A program made the position numbers and the translations under genes. Below the pieces are notes generated by a model that saw only the letters and a program-made list of their open reading frames with translations, did no database searches and had not been told where the DNA came from. 64,000 bases of DNA from Methylotuvimicrobium sp018830325 (GTDB lineage Bacteria > Pseudomonadota > Gammaproteobacteria > Methylococcales > Methylomonadaceae): the NCBI RefSeq assembly GCF_044788715.1, contig NZ_CP173170.1:2666001-2730000 (forward strand). Direction: 5' to 3'. Below are positions 7,441 to 16,233 of this stretch, piece by piece (position 1 is the stretch's first letter; every line of letters begins with the position of its first letter).

Positions 7441-8355
7441 TCAATCTTCCCATTCCAATTCGGCAAACGCCGCCGTGACGTTTTTTTTATGAAATTCGTC
7501 GAACAACTGCCATTGGCCTTTAAATTCATAACCGACCTGCTCGATCGCATCTTCGATAAATTTTCCGTTTCTAATCATTTTACGAATCTCGGTCAATAAG
7601 GTTCCGAGATAACGTTTTTGCGGCTCGAGACTCTTCGGCCAATCCGTGACTACCGGCCCGTGCCCGGGAATGACCTGCTTGAACGACTTTTTTTCTAATT
7701 CCGTAAGTTCCGCCAACCAACCTTTTAAACTGCCGTCGAGAGTCGGCAAATGTCCGATAAAAAACAAATCGCCGAGCCATAAGGTATCGGTCTTCTGGTC
7801 GTAGATGCTCAAGTCGTTATCGGTATGCGCGGTAGGATGCGCGGTCAACAGCAATTCCCGCCCTCCGAGATCTAAGAGCAACGTTTTTTCAACCTCGATA
7901 TCGGGCGGAATGATATGTTCGGCGGACAATGCCATAGCAATCTGGTCTTCGGCTTTATCGATATAGAATTGTCCGCGCGCGGCCATTGCTCTGGCTAGTT
8001 TATGATGTCCGACAAATTGAGTGCCCGGTTCCTTAAATGCGATATTGCCGAAAATATGATCGGGATGAACATGGGTATTAATCACATAACAAATTGGTTT
8101 ACCGGTCGTTTTGGCAATCGCGCGCTTGAGCGATTTTCCTTCTTCCGGATTACCGCCGGTATCGATCACCGCGACGCAGCGTTCGCCGACGATGAAACCG
8201 ATATTCGCAATCGCACCGTGATTTTTATGGTCGGGCCACTCATGTTTGCCTTGATGCACATAAATACCATCAGCGACTTGCTCAATGCTCAACACGACGC
8301 CGGCATGGGTCTCTATACAAAAAAACGACGAAATGGCAATAATCAAATAACGCAA
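7441..8355 (-). CDS. Quinoprotein relay system zinc metallohydrolase (MBL fold)
   Basis: 304 residues with a short signal peptide. The metal motif THVHPDH gives H95, H97, D99 and H100. Further ligands are the histidine of AHPTAHTDND and the one in VIPGHGPV near the end, as in class B beta-lactamase-fold hydrolases. Family knowledge associates this subgroup with SoxYZ-like carriers and PQQ dehydrogenases, and that carrier gene lies directly downstream, separated by repeat B1. The reaction is not known. Both genes are probably one transcription unit. Confidence 0.85.
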   Translation of the reverse strand: MRYLIIAISSFFCIETHAGVVLSIEQVADGIYVHQGKHEWPDHKNHGAIANIGFIVGERCVAVIDTGGNPEEGKSLKRAIAKTTGKPICYVINTHVHPDHIFGNIAFKEPGTQFVGHHKLARAMAARGQFYIDKAEDQIAMALSAEHIIPPDIEVEKTLLLDLGGRELLLTAHPTAHTDNDLSIYDQKTDTLWLGDLFFIGHLPTLDGSLKGWLAELTELEKKSFKQVIPGHGPVVTDWPKSLEPQKRYLGTLLTEIRKMIRNGKFIEDAIEQVGYEFKGQWQLFDEFHKKNVTAAFAELEWED

Positions 8356-8390
8356 AACAAACTCCTAAAATAAATATTTCATCGCGCGGA

Positions 8391-8520
8391 GGCGCAGGGG
8401 CGCAGAGAATAGTACGGATAGAGTATGCTTTCCATGGTCATAAACCAATTTCCGACTTTGGTTTCATGCTCTAAAATTTGAGTCGTAAACATAAATTCTA
8501 AATCTTTGCGCCTCTACGTG
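8391..8520. repeat. Inverted GGCGCAGAG / CTTTGCGCCTC pair
   Basis: GGAGGCGCAGGGGCGCAGAG near 8391 and TCTTTGCGCCTCTACGTGAG near 8502 are imperfect inverted copies about 100 bases apart, between the metallohydrolase and the LysR gene. A relic of a dispersed repeat is likely. No gene is seen between the arms. Confidence 0.45.
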
Positions 8521-8542
8521 AGTCATTACAAAGTATCAACCC

Positions 8543-9421
8543 TCATAAACACAAATCCAAAAAAGCCTGTGTAGCTCTGGATCGTATCGCCTTTTTCGGA
8601 GCGATGATCTTAAGCTGCCAGATCAAACCGGTCGGCGCATTGAGCCTTTTCGCGACCAAACCCTGCCGCTCGTTTCGCAAAGCTTGCGACGAGGCAAAGC
8701 CAATTCCCAAGCCCGCGCGCACCGCTTCTTTGATACCCGAGACACCGGTCACTTCAATGGAGATTTTGGGTTGTATTCCCGCCGACGCCAACCACATTTC
8801 CACGGCTTGCCTGGCGCCTGAGCCCGGCTCCCGCCATATCACCTGATATTTCATGAATACATCCAATGGCACAAATTCCGGGTAATCACGGGCAATTTGA
8901 TGATCTTCGGGCAAAACTAAAACAATCTCGTCTTCCTGCCAATTGATAACTTGATAATTGCCGGGCAGTTCCTGATCATGGACCGGTCCTTCGATAAAGC
9001 CTAAATCCAAATCTTCGAGATTTCGAATGATTTCATCGGTATCGCCGGTCTTCATTCTGACATTTACTCCGGCATGCGAAGTCTGTAATAACACCAAATA
9101 CTGAGGCAAATAAAAACTGGCGATCGTCGTCGTCGAACCGAGTCTTAGAGTTCCGGCATTAACTTGTTGCAAGCAACGAACATACTCGCTAGCTTGATTG
9201 AAGGTATCGGTCATTTGCTGTGCATATTCCAATAAACCTTGTCCCGCAGGTGTCAACTCGATTTGATAACCTTTACGGAAATACAAAGGTTCTCCGATTT
9301 GATTTTGTAGTAATTTTAATTGCCCGGAAACTGCCGGTTGCCCCAAATAAAGATACTCGGCAGCTTGCGTAATACTTTTAAAACGAGCCACTACAGCAAA
9401 GGTCAGTAAATGCGTTGGGTT
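8543..9421 (-). CDS. LysR family regulator, probably of formate dehydrogenase
   Basis: 292 residues from the ATG at 9421, chosen because the family normally begins a few residues before the HTH (MNPTHLLTFAVVARFKSITQAAEYLYLGQPAVSGQLK). An upstream ATG at 9529 would add 36 residues unlike the family. The winged HTH (about 1-60) is followed by a periplasmic-binding-protein-like effector domain with GIKEAVRAGLGIGFASS. It is divergent from fdhBA, the same arrangement as the LysR-type FdsR of Cupriavidus fds operons, so formate-responsive control is inferred. A 15-bp palindrome in the shared upstream region is a candidate operator. Confidence 0.85.
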   Translation of the reverse strand, partial: NPTHLLTFAVVARFKSITQAAEYLYLGQPAVSGQLKLLQNQIGEPLYFRKGYQIELTPAGQGLLEYAQQMTDTFNQASEYVRCLQQVNAGTLRLGSTTTIASFYLPQYLVLLQTSHAGVNVRMKTGDTDEIIRNLEDLDLGFIEGPVHDQELPGNYQVINWQEDEIVLVLPEDHQIARDYPEFVPLDVFMKYQVIWREPGSGARQAVEMWLASAGIQPKISIEVTGVSGIKEAVRAGLGIGFASSQALRNERQGLVAKRLNAPTGLIWQLKIIAPKKAIRSRATQAFLDLCL

Positions 9422-9568
9422 CATAAGCAATTGAATAACAAAATAATTGATAGCATCGCAAAAACCATTGTATCGATTCATAAGGCTTTCACCAATGGCT
9501 TTATCATTATTTCTGATGATTTTACTCATAAATGATGAGTTGAAACCTATATCATAGCTAAGTTAAAG

Positions 9569-9583
9569 TGCTCACACTGAGCA
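9569..9583. promoter_or_regulatory. Candidate LysR operator between lysR and fdhB
   Basis: TGCTCA-CAC-TGAGCA is a perfect 15-bp inverted repeat 30 bases before the -35 region of fdhB. A half site TTGAGCAT recurs at 9618-9625. The position suits activation by the divergent LysR protein. Confidence 0.5.
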
Positions 9584-9612
9584 TGAAGCAGAACATCCGA
9601 CAACATCGCGAG

Positions 9613-9641
9613 TTCCTTGAGCATGAACAATTGGCTATAAT
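9613..9641 (+). promoter_or_regulatory. Candidate sigma-70 promoter of fdhBA
   Basis: A perfect TATAAT at 9636-9641 lies 17 bases after a poor -35 (TTCCTT at 9613-9618). A weak -35 with a good -10 is usual for activator-dependent genes. The start codon is 36 bases downstream. Confidence 0.5.
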
Positions 9642-9677
9642 TCCGCTCTATATGCGGACTATTTGGAGGAAACACCT

Positions 9678-11384
9678 GTGGCAGTGATCAATATTAGCCC
9701 CGAACAGATCAAAAAAAAGAAGCGTCAAGGCCCTAAAGGCCATGCAGTGGATCTTCGGGCTCTGGAAGAAGTCAAGACTCTATTGGGCGACGAACCTCTC
9801 CGAAGGGATTTATTGATCGAGCATTTGCATAAGATACAGGACCGTTTTCACCATATTTCTTCGAAGCACTTGGTCGCGCTTGCGAATGAGATGAACCTGT
9901 CCACCGCTGAAGTCTATGAGGTCGCTTCATTTTATCATCACTTCGATGTCGTTAAGGAAGGCCAAACTCCTCCCCCCGATCTAACCATCCGTGTTTGCGA
10001 ATCGGTCTCTTGCGAAATGGCGGGCGGCCATGAACTGATTGATGCCTTGGAAACCGTACTCAAAGACAAGGTCAGAATCCAAAAAGTCCCTTGTGTGGGC
10101 CGCTGCCAACATGCACCCGTCGCTGTCGTCGGCCAAAACCCGATTGATGAAGCAACCACCGAAACCGTGTTAAATACAGTTGCCGAATATGAAATCACAG
10201 CGCCGGTTGCCGACTATATCAGCCTCGAACAATACCGATCCGATGGCGGTTATCAAACGCTGAAAAAAGTCATCGAAGGCGACATCAACCCCGAAAGCAT
10301 CATCAAAAAAATGGAAGATTCGGGCCTTCGCGGTTTGGGCGGCGCAGGTTTTCCGGCCGGCAGAAAATGGCGCATCGTTAAAGGCTTCAAAGGCCCGCGT
10401 CTAATGGCGGTCAACATTGATGAAGGCGAACCGGGTACTTTCAAGGATCGGCACTATCTTGAACAAGACCCGCACCGTTTTCTCGAAGGCATGCTGATCG
10501 CTGCGCTGACGGTCGGTTGCGATGAAATCTATGTCTACTTAAGAGATGAATACGCCGGTTGCCGCGAAATTCTCACCAAAGAAATCGCCAATCTGCAAAA
10601 CAATCCTCCGTCGACGGTCTACCGTCTTCCTCCGATTCATTTACGCCGCGGCGCCGGCGCCTATATCTGCGGCGAAGAATCGGCAATGGTCGAATCGATC
10701 GAAGGTAAACGCGGCATGCCTCGGTTAAGACCGCCGTTTTTGGCCGAAGTCGGCCTGTTCGGGCGTCCGACGCTTGAACACAACATGGAATCGGTCTATT
10801 GGGTGCGCGATATCGTCGAAAAAGGCCCCGATTGGTTCTCGTCGCACGGCAGAAACGGCCGTAAAGGCCTGCGTTCGTTCTCGGTATCGGGCCGAGTCAA
10901 GAATCCGGGCGTTCACCTGGCGCCCGCAGGCATCACGATACGCGAGTTGATCGACGAATATTGTGGCGGCATGCTCGACGGTCACGAGTTTTACGGTTAC
11001 TTTCCTGGCGGCGCTTCCGGCGGCATCTTGCCGGCTTCGATGGGTGACATTCCGCTCGATTTCGATACCTTGAACCCGCACGGGTGCTTCATCGGCTCCG
11101 CCGCAGTAATCATTTTTTCCAACCAAGACAGTGCACGTAAGCTGGCATTGAACGCGATGAAATTCTTCGAGGACGAATCGTGCGGCCAATGCACGCCATG
11201 CCGTGTCGGCACCGCTAAAGCCGCAGACCTAATGATACAAGACAATTGGGACACTGACTTGCTCGAAGAATTATCGTCGGTGATGGTCGACGCATCGATC
11301 TGCGGTCTCGGCCAAGCCGCTCCCAATCCGCTACGCTGCGTCATCAAGTATTTTCCCGACGAATTAACAAGCACTAGAGGTTAA
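9678..11384 (+). CDS. NAD-dependent formate dehydrogenase beta subunit (NuoE-NuoF fusion)
   Basis: 568 residues from the GTG at 9678, which has GGAGGA 7 bases upstream. An in-frame TTG at 9663 overlaps that ribosome site and was rejected. The N-terminal third is NuoE-like with a 2Fe-2S site (CESVSC...CVGRC). The rest is NuoF-like with a Gly-rich loop (RGLGGAGFPAGRKW), the FMN/NAD segment NIDEGEPGTFKDR and a C-terminal 4Fe-4S motif CGQCTPC plus a later cysteine. It takes electrons from the alpha subunit and reduces NAD+. The fused form matches Fdh1B of Methylobacterium extorquens rather than the separate FdsG/FdsB. fdhA follows after 3 bases. Confidence 0.93.
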   Translation: MAVINISPEQIKKKKRQGPKGHAVDLRALEEVKTLLGDEPLRRDLLIEHLHKIQDRFHHISSKHLVALANEMNLSTAEVYEVASFYHHFDVVKEGQTPPPDLTIRVCESVSCEMAGGHELIDALETVLKDKVRIQKVPCVGRCQHAPVAVVGQNPIDEATTETVLNTVAEYEITAPVADYISLEQYRSDGGYQTLKKVIEGDINPESIIKKMEDSGLRGLGGAGFPAGRKWRIVKGFKGPRLMAVNIDEGEPGTFKDRHYLEQDPHRFLEGMLIAALTVGCDEIYVYLRDEYAGCREILTKEIANLQNNPPSTVYRLPPIHLRRGAGAYICGEESAMVESIEGKRGMPRLRPPFLAEVGLFGRPTLEHNMESVYWVRDIVEKGPDWFSSHGRNGRKGLRSFSVSGRVKNPGVHLAPAGITIRELIDEYCGGMLDGHEFYGYFPGGASGGILPASMGDIPLDFDTLNPHGCFIGSAAVIIFSNQDSARKLALNAMKFFEDESCGQCTPCRVGTAKAADLMIQDNWDTDLLEELSSVMVDASICGLGQAAPNPLRCVIKYFPDELTSTRG

Positions 11385-11387
11385 CTC

Positions 11388-14162
11388 ATGGCTGCGAATC
11401 CTGAATTTATGAATCAACCGCAAATCGGTTTCAAACTCGACGGTGAGGACGTTTTTGCTTTTGAAGGCGAAACGATCTTGCAGGCCGCAAAACGACACGG
11501 CAAAGAAATCCCACATCTATGTTATTCGGATAATCTGCGCCCCGACGGTAACTGCCGGGCTTGCGTCGTCGAGATCGAAGGCGAACGAGTACTAGCACCG
11601 TCATGCTGTCGCAAGCCGTCCGAAGGCATGAACATCAAGGCGGAAAGCGAACGTGCAGTCCGTTCGCAAAAAATGGTCTTGGAACTGCTAAAATCGGACA
11701 TGCCGAAGCAGTCCCAATCTCCTTACACCCTGAAATCGGAACTGGATTTTTGGGCCGAAAAAATGGAAGTCGGCGCGCCTCGTTTCAAAGGCCGCAGCCA
11801 GCCACAAGCCGATCTTTCGCACCCGGCAATCTCCGTCAATCTCGACGCCTGCATTCAATGTACCCGTTGTCTGAGAGCTTGCCGCGAAGAACAAATGAAT
11901 GATGTAATCGGCTATGCGAATCGAGGCTCTCATTCCGAAATCGTTTTCGATATCGCCGACCCGATGGGCGCCAGCAGTTGTGTGGCTTGCGGCGAATGCG
12001 TCCAGGCTTGCCCGACCGGCGCGTTAATGCCGGCCGGAAATGTCGGTCTGCAAGTAGCCGATAAAACCGTCGATTCGACCTGCCCATACTGCGGCGTCGG
12101 CTGTTTGATCAAATATCACGTCAAGGATGATAAAATCCTTTATACCGAAGGCCGCGACGGTTACACGAATCATTTCCGTCTCTGCGTTAAGGGCCGTTAC
12201 GGTTTCAATTACATCCACAACCCGTTGCGTCTGACTAAACCATTGATACGGCGCGAAGGGGTTCCGAAAAGCACTGAATTGCTGGACCCTAATGACTTAG
12301 ACAAGGAATTCAGGGAAGCGACTTGGGAAGAAGCGCTCGATTTTGCCGCGAACGGTTTGAAAAAAATCCGCGATGAAAAAGGTAAAAAAGCCTTGGCCGG
12401 ACTCGGTTCGGCAAAAGGTAGTAACGAAGAGGCCTATTTGTTCCAAAAACTGGTGCGCACCGGCTTCGGTTCGAACAATATCGACCACTGTACCCGTCTA
12501 TGCCACGCCTCGTCGGTCGTAGCGCTTTTGGAATGCTTGGGGTCGGGCGCGGTATCGAATCCGGTCTCCGATGTCGCCCAGGCCGAAGTGATCATCATTA
12601 TCGGCTCTAATCCGACCGTCAATCATCCGGTCGGCGCGACATTCATGAAAAATGCGGCTAAACGCGGCACCAAAATTATCCTGATGGATCCGAACCGCAC
12701 CCCGATCGCGAAATACGCGTCACATGTGCTGCAATTCCGCCCCGACACCGATGTTGCATTGCTGAACGGCATCATGCATACGATTCTGGCCGAAAATCTA
12801 CAAAACGACGCCTATATCAAACAATATACCGAAGGCTTCGATCAGATGCGCACGCATCTGCGCAACTATAGTCCGGAAAAAGTCGCGCCGGTTTGCGGCA
12901 TCGACGCCGAAACCATCAAAGAAGTCGCTCGGCTTTACGCGACTTCGAAAGGCTCGATGATCCTTTGGGGCATGGGCGTATCGCAACATATTCACGGTAC
13001 CGACAACGCCCGCTGCTTGATCGCGCTTGCTTTGATGACCGGCCAAATCGGAAGACCCGGTACCGGCCTGCATCCGCTACGCGGCCAAAACAACGTACAA
13101 GGGGCTTCGGACGTTGGTTTGATTCCGATGGTCTATCCGGATTACGAACCGGTCGAAGATCCGAAATTCCGCGCGAAATACGAAAAACTCTGGAATACCG
13201 AACTGGATCCGAAACGCGGCCTTACCACGGTCGAAATGATCCATGCGATACTCGACGGCGAAGTGTTCGGCATGTACATCGAAGGCGAAAACCCGGCGAT
13301 GTCCGACCCCAACCAAAATCATGCTCGCAAGGCCCTGGCATCGCTAGAACACCTTGTTGTGCAAGATATCTTCCTGACCGAAACCGCTGGATTTGCCGAC
13401 GTCATCCTGCCGGCTTCGGCTTTCTACGAAAAGACCGGCACGTTCTCGAACACCGATCGCCGCGTACAGATGGGCCGCCAAGCGGTCAATCCTCCGGGCG
13501 AAGCAAAACAAGATCTGTGGATCATTCAAGAAATCGCAAAACGTTTGGGCTGCGATTGGAATTATCAAGGCCCCGAAGATGTATTCAACGAAATGCGCCA
13601 AGCGATGACCAGCATTGCCGGCATGACATGGGAACGACTCGACCAGGAAGACTCGTTGACTTATCCGCTCGAAAATGTCGGCGACCCGGGACAACCGGTG
13701 ATCTTCACTGACGGCTTCCCGACCGCGACCGGCCGAGGCAGATTCGTACCGGCCGACTTCATTCATGCCGACGAACTGCCCGACAACGAATATCCTTTGA
13801 TATTCATCACCGGTCGTCAACTCGAGCACTGGCACACCGGCAGCATGACACGGCATTCGGCGACGCTGGACTCGATCGAACCCGATCCGGTCGTCAGCGT
13901 GCATCCGCTGGACTTGGAAAAACTTGGCGTCGAACCGGGAGGCTTCATCACGGTCGAATCGCGGCGCGGCAAACTCAGCGCCTATGCCCGTGCCGAACTG
14001 GGCATACAGCAAGGGACCGTTTTCATGGCATTCTGCTATAACGAAGCCAGCTCGAACCTAGTCACAAATGACGCTCTGGACCCTGCCGCAAAAATTCCCG
14101 AATTCAAATTCTGCGCGGTTAAGGCTTACGCAGGCGGGACACCGAATAAGCGAATAAACTAA
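11388..14162 (+). CDS. Formate dehydrogenase alpha subunit (Mo/W-bis-MGD)
   Basis: 924 residues, the catalytic subunit oxidising formate to CO2. Order of domains: 2Fe-2S ferredoxin (C45, C56, C59, C73); two 4Fe-4S clusters (C155/158/161/165 and C198/201/204/208); a further 4Fe-4S motif CPYCGVGC with C232, C235, C239 and C266; then the molybdopterin oxidoreductase body. In the DHCTRLCH segment C372 aligns with the selenocysteine of E. coli FdhF and is the likely metal ligand; the next residue is the catalytic His373. The C-terminal dinucleotide-binding domain (TGRQLEHWHTGSMTRHS) is present. AGAGGT precedes the ATG. Genes for cofactor loading (fdhD, mobA) are 7 kb upstream. Confidence 0.95.
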   Translation: MAANPEFMNQPQIGFKLDGEDVFAFEGETILQAAKRHGKEIPHLCYSDNLRPDGNCRACVVEIEGERVLAPSCCRKPSEGMNIKAESERAVRSQKMVLELLKSDMPKQSQSPYTLKSELDFWAEKMEVGAPRFKGRSQPQADLSHPAISVNLDACIQCTRCLRACREEQMNDVIGYANRGSHSEIVFDIADPMGASSCVACGECVQACPTGALMPAGNVGLQVADKTVDSTCPYCGVGCLIKYHVKDDKILYTEGRDGYTNHFRLCVKGRYGFNYIHNPLRLTKPLIRREGVPKSTELLDPNDLDKEFREATWEEALDFAANGLKKIRDEKGKKALAGLGSAKGSNEEAYLFQKLVRTGFGSNNIDHCTRLCHASSVVALLECLGSGAVSNPVSDVAQAEVIIIIGSNPTVNHPVGATFMKNAAKRGTKIILMDPNRTPIAKYASHVLQFRPDTDVALLNGIMHTILAENLQNDAYIKQYTEGFDQMRTHLRNYSPEKVAPVCGIDAETIKEVARLYATSKGSMILWGMGVSQHIHGTDNARCLIALALMTGQIGRPGTGLHPLRGQNNVQGASDVGLIPMVYPDYEPVEDPKFRAKYEKLWNTELDPKRGLTTVEMIHAILDGEVFGMYIEGENPAMSDPNQNHARKALASLEHLVVQDIFLTETAGFADVILPASAFYEKTGTFSNTDRRVQMGRQAVNPPGEAKQDLWIIQEIAKRLGCDWNYQGPEDVFNEMRQAMTSIAGMTWERLDQEDSLTYPLENVGDPGQPVIFTDGFPTATGRGRFVPADFIHADELPDNEYPLIFITGRQLEHWHTGSMTRHSATLDSIEPDPVVSVHPLDLEKLGVEPGGFITVESRRGKLSAYARAELGIQQGTVFMAFCYNEASSNLVTNDALDPAAKIPEFKFCAVKAYAGGTPNKRIN

Positions 14163-14191
14163 GGTCTTACCTTTCCGATTACTCATGAACT

Positions 14192-14210
14192 CCCCGGCTT
14201 CGTGCCGGGG
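14192..14210 (+). terminator. Hairpin after fdhA
   Basis: CCCCGGC-TTCGT-GCCGGGG forms a 7-bp GC stem 30 bases after the fdhA stop. No T run follows, so a downstream small lipoprotein gene could still be reached by read-through. Confidence 0.5.
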
Positions 14211-14239
14211 CTAGCATGAGCATGGCCAAAGAATCCGAC

Positions 14240-14446
14240 ATGAAAACTCAATTCAAATTGATCTCAACACTTTTAACCATTGCCCTCGCGGCTTGCTCGG
14301 GTTCGGAACAGCAAACTGACGTTTCTCAACAATCAAAGCCACTCGAAACGCAAACCAAAGCACTTGAGGATGCTAAAAAGATGGAATCTTTGCTGCAGGA
14401 AAACGCCGACCGAAGAAGGGAGCAAATGGAGCAAGAAGGGATTTGA
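14240..14446 (+). CDS. Small lipoprotein
   Basis: 68 residues from the ATG at 14240, chosen because MKTQFKLISTLLTIALAAC is a standard lipoprotein signal (lipidated Cys19). An ATG 24 bases upstream would put charged residues before it. The mature part is short, Gln/Glu/Lys-rich and probably helical, as in small outer-membrane lipoproteins. No family recognised. It lies behind the fdhA hairpin and may share its transcript. Confidence 0.65.
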   Translation: MKTQFKLISTLLTIALAACSGSEQQTDVSQQSKPLETQTKALEDAKKMESLLQENADRRREQMEQEGI

Positions 14447-14537
14447 ATACACCGACTCCCACGGAAGACCGTGAGGCCAGAGGCAAGTTGTGATCACAAC
14501 AAGCAATCGAAAGAAGAGAATACGCCTGCTTTTCTTT

Positions 14538-14577
14538 GCGAAGCGTGAGCTTCGCGCATCGGTTTCCCAAGCTGGGG
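14538..14577. repeat. AGCTT-type palindromes
   Basis: GCGAAGCGTGAGCTTCGC (14538-14555) is a palindrome, followed by TTTCCCAAGCTGGGG, the left half of a CCCAAGCT/AGCTTGGG palindrome found whole at 52532 and 52675. No gene here. Confidence 0.55.
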
Positions 14578-14583
14578 AGGCTG

Positions 14584-14729
14584 TGAAAGTATTGGCGAAT
14601 GCATCATAAAAAATTCATTCACCATGAAGAACATGAAGACAATGAAGAAAAGACCTGAAAATTCAACAAACTAAATCTTCATGTCACGTCATGCTTTTCA
14701 TGGTTAGTTCGTTATATTGAATACTTTCA
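14584..14729. repeat. Family D element, intact copy D1
   Basis: 146 bp with perfect 10-bp ends TGAAAGTATT / AATACTTTCA. The inside contains ACCATGAAGAACATGAAGAC and the inverse CTTCATG...CTTTTCATGGT. There is no coding capacity. A doubly interrupted copy lies at 48545-49214. Confidence 0.7.
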
Positions 14730-14882
14730 AAGTCTCTGGGGTTTGGGAAAGAAGGAACCTTATGCCGGGTATTGTTAGCGCTCAAGCCAACCGACTAAAC
14801 TTGGGACGGATCCTATTTGGCGAGTAACAGCGCCCACACCAGATAATCTCATAACCAAAGGTAAAGTGATCCTAAATTCGGC

Positions 14883-15045
14883 TATACCTATCGGAGATCA
14901 AAATTCGGCACCGGGGTGCCCGTCAAAGGACGCCGTGAATACGTCCATGTAGGCTCTATGCCAGCTCCATGCTGGCAAAGCCTTTGCCGAGCACCCCGGC
15001 GCCTCCTCCTAAGACACTGCCGAAATTTGAAGTGCGAAAGGTATA
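14883..15045. repeat. Family B repeat, copy B2
   Basis: 163 bp from TATACCTATCGG to GCGAAAGGTATA. It holds the inverted pair AAAATTCGGCA / TGCCGAAATTT, the shared core with an empty module site, and the hairpin GCCAGCTCCATGCTGGC. It is nearly identical to B3 at 30989. Confidence 0.85.
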
Positions 15046-15070
15046 ATTTCTGTGTTCCCGCTTTTTAATC

Positions 15071-15253
15071 TCAAAATATCTTGGAAATTGTTGGTAATCA
15101 TAGATTATAAAACGCCAGGTGTAGGGTGCGCATCGCGCACCTGGGTTAGGACCTGTCGTCGGGTTCGCTGCCGTGGAAAAGTGCGCGATGCGCACCCTAC
15201 GGTGATCAAAATATCTTGGCAATTGTTGATGATCATAAGTTCTAAAGCGCCAG
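15071..15253. repeat. 48-bp direct repeats flanking a 20-bp inverted repeat
   Basis: Imperfect direct copies (15071-15118 and 15206-15253, both with AAAATATCTTGG and ending CGCCAG) enclose GTAGGGTGCGCATCGCGCAC (15121-15140) and its exact inverse (15181-15200). It lies between the fdh unit and dapB and has no gene. Confidence 0.7.
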
Positions 15254-15422
15254 TTATTTTCTCAAAATCCATAAAACAGTCATTTTTTCTGACCTGAAAA
15301 TCGGTAAATTTCGACAGCCTCTAGAGCAAAACTATTTTACAAAAGCATGAGAAGCTATTGAATTAACTTCTTATTCTTCATGATCTTCATGGTGAAATGC
15401 TTTTTCTAGAATGATTGTTAGA

Positions 15423-16229
15423 TTAATCTTTCAAACCCAACACATCCTGCATATCGTACAAACCGTTCGGTTTGTCTTTCAACCAAATTGCTGCTCTGAC
15501 GGCGCCGTTCGCGAAGGTCATGCGACTGCTGGCTTTATGAGTGATTTCGACGCGCTCGCCCTCATCGGCAAACATCACTGTGTGCTCTCCGACGATATCC
15601 CCTGCCCGGATCGTCGAAAAACCGATCGTTTTTCGATCTCTTTCACCGGTGACGCCTTCCCTACCATAGATCGCACAATCCTTTAAGTCACGGCCTAATG
15701 CCGATGCGACCACTTCGCCCATGCGCAATGCTGTTCCGGAAGGCGCGTCGATTTTATGCCTGTGATGGGCTTCTACGATTTCGATGTCGGTATAATCGCC
15801 CATGACTTTCGCGGTCATCTCAAGCAATTTCAGAGACAAGTTAACGCCAATACTCATATTAGGCGCCATTATGATCGGCACATCTTTTGACGTCTCGGCG
15901 ATGACATGTTTTTGCTCTTCACTATAACCGGTGGTGCCAATCACAATACTTTTTCCCGCTCGGCGACAAATCTCAATATAATCCATCGACGGTTCAGGCC
16001 TTGTGAAATCGATCAACACATCGAACCGGTCTACAACCGATGCTAAACTATCGACTACTTTGACCGCCAACGGGCTGATACCGGCCAATTCTCCTGCATC
16101 CTTGCCGATCGATAAGCTGTCCGACCTTGAAACGGCAACAGTTAATTCGGCATTGTCGGCAAAAGCGGCCGCTTTAATCAAGCACAAGCCCATCCTTCCG
16201 GAAGAGCCAACCACGGCAATTCTTGTCAT
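15423..16229 (-). CDS. dapB: 4-hydroxy-tetrahydrodipicolinate reductase
   Basis: 268 residues, the usual length. It reduces the DapA product with NAD(P)H in lysine and diaminopimelate synthesis. The Rossmann loop VVGSSGRMG opens the protein, and the catalytic and substrate region EAHHRHKIDAPSGTALRMGE is intact, as is MAPNMSIGVNL. It follows dnaJ after 4 bases and closes the hrcA-grpE-dnaK-dnaJ-dapB cluster, so heat-shock transcription may run into it. Confidence 0.96.
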   Translation of the reverse strand: MTRIAVVGSSGRMGLCLIKAAAFADNAELTVAVSRSDSLSIGKDAGELAGISPLAVKVVDSLASVVDRFDVLIDFTRPEPSMDYIEICRRAGKSIVIGTTGYSEEQKHVIAETSKDVPIIMAPNMSIGVNLSLKLLEMTAKVMGDYTDIEIVEAHHRHKIDAPSGTALRMGEVVASALGRDLKDCAIYGREGVTGERDRKTIGFSTIRAGDIVGEHTVMFADEGERVEITHKASSRMTFANGAVRAAIWLKDKPNGLYDMQDVLGLKD

Positions 16230-16233
16230 TTGA

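Noticed and set aside
12893..13711. A 272-codon open frame on the plus strand inside fdhA
   Set aside because: It lies in another frame of a well-supported gene, is extremely rich in Arg, and has no family features. It is a by-product of GC-biased codons.
14488..14500. TTGTGATCACAA palindrome as a CRP site
   Set aside because: CRP sites need a 6-base spacer between TGTGA and TCACA; here the arms abut. No gene lies close downstream.
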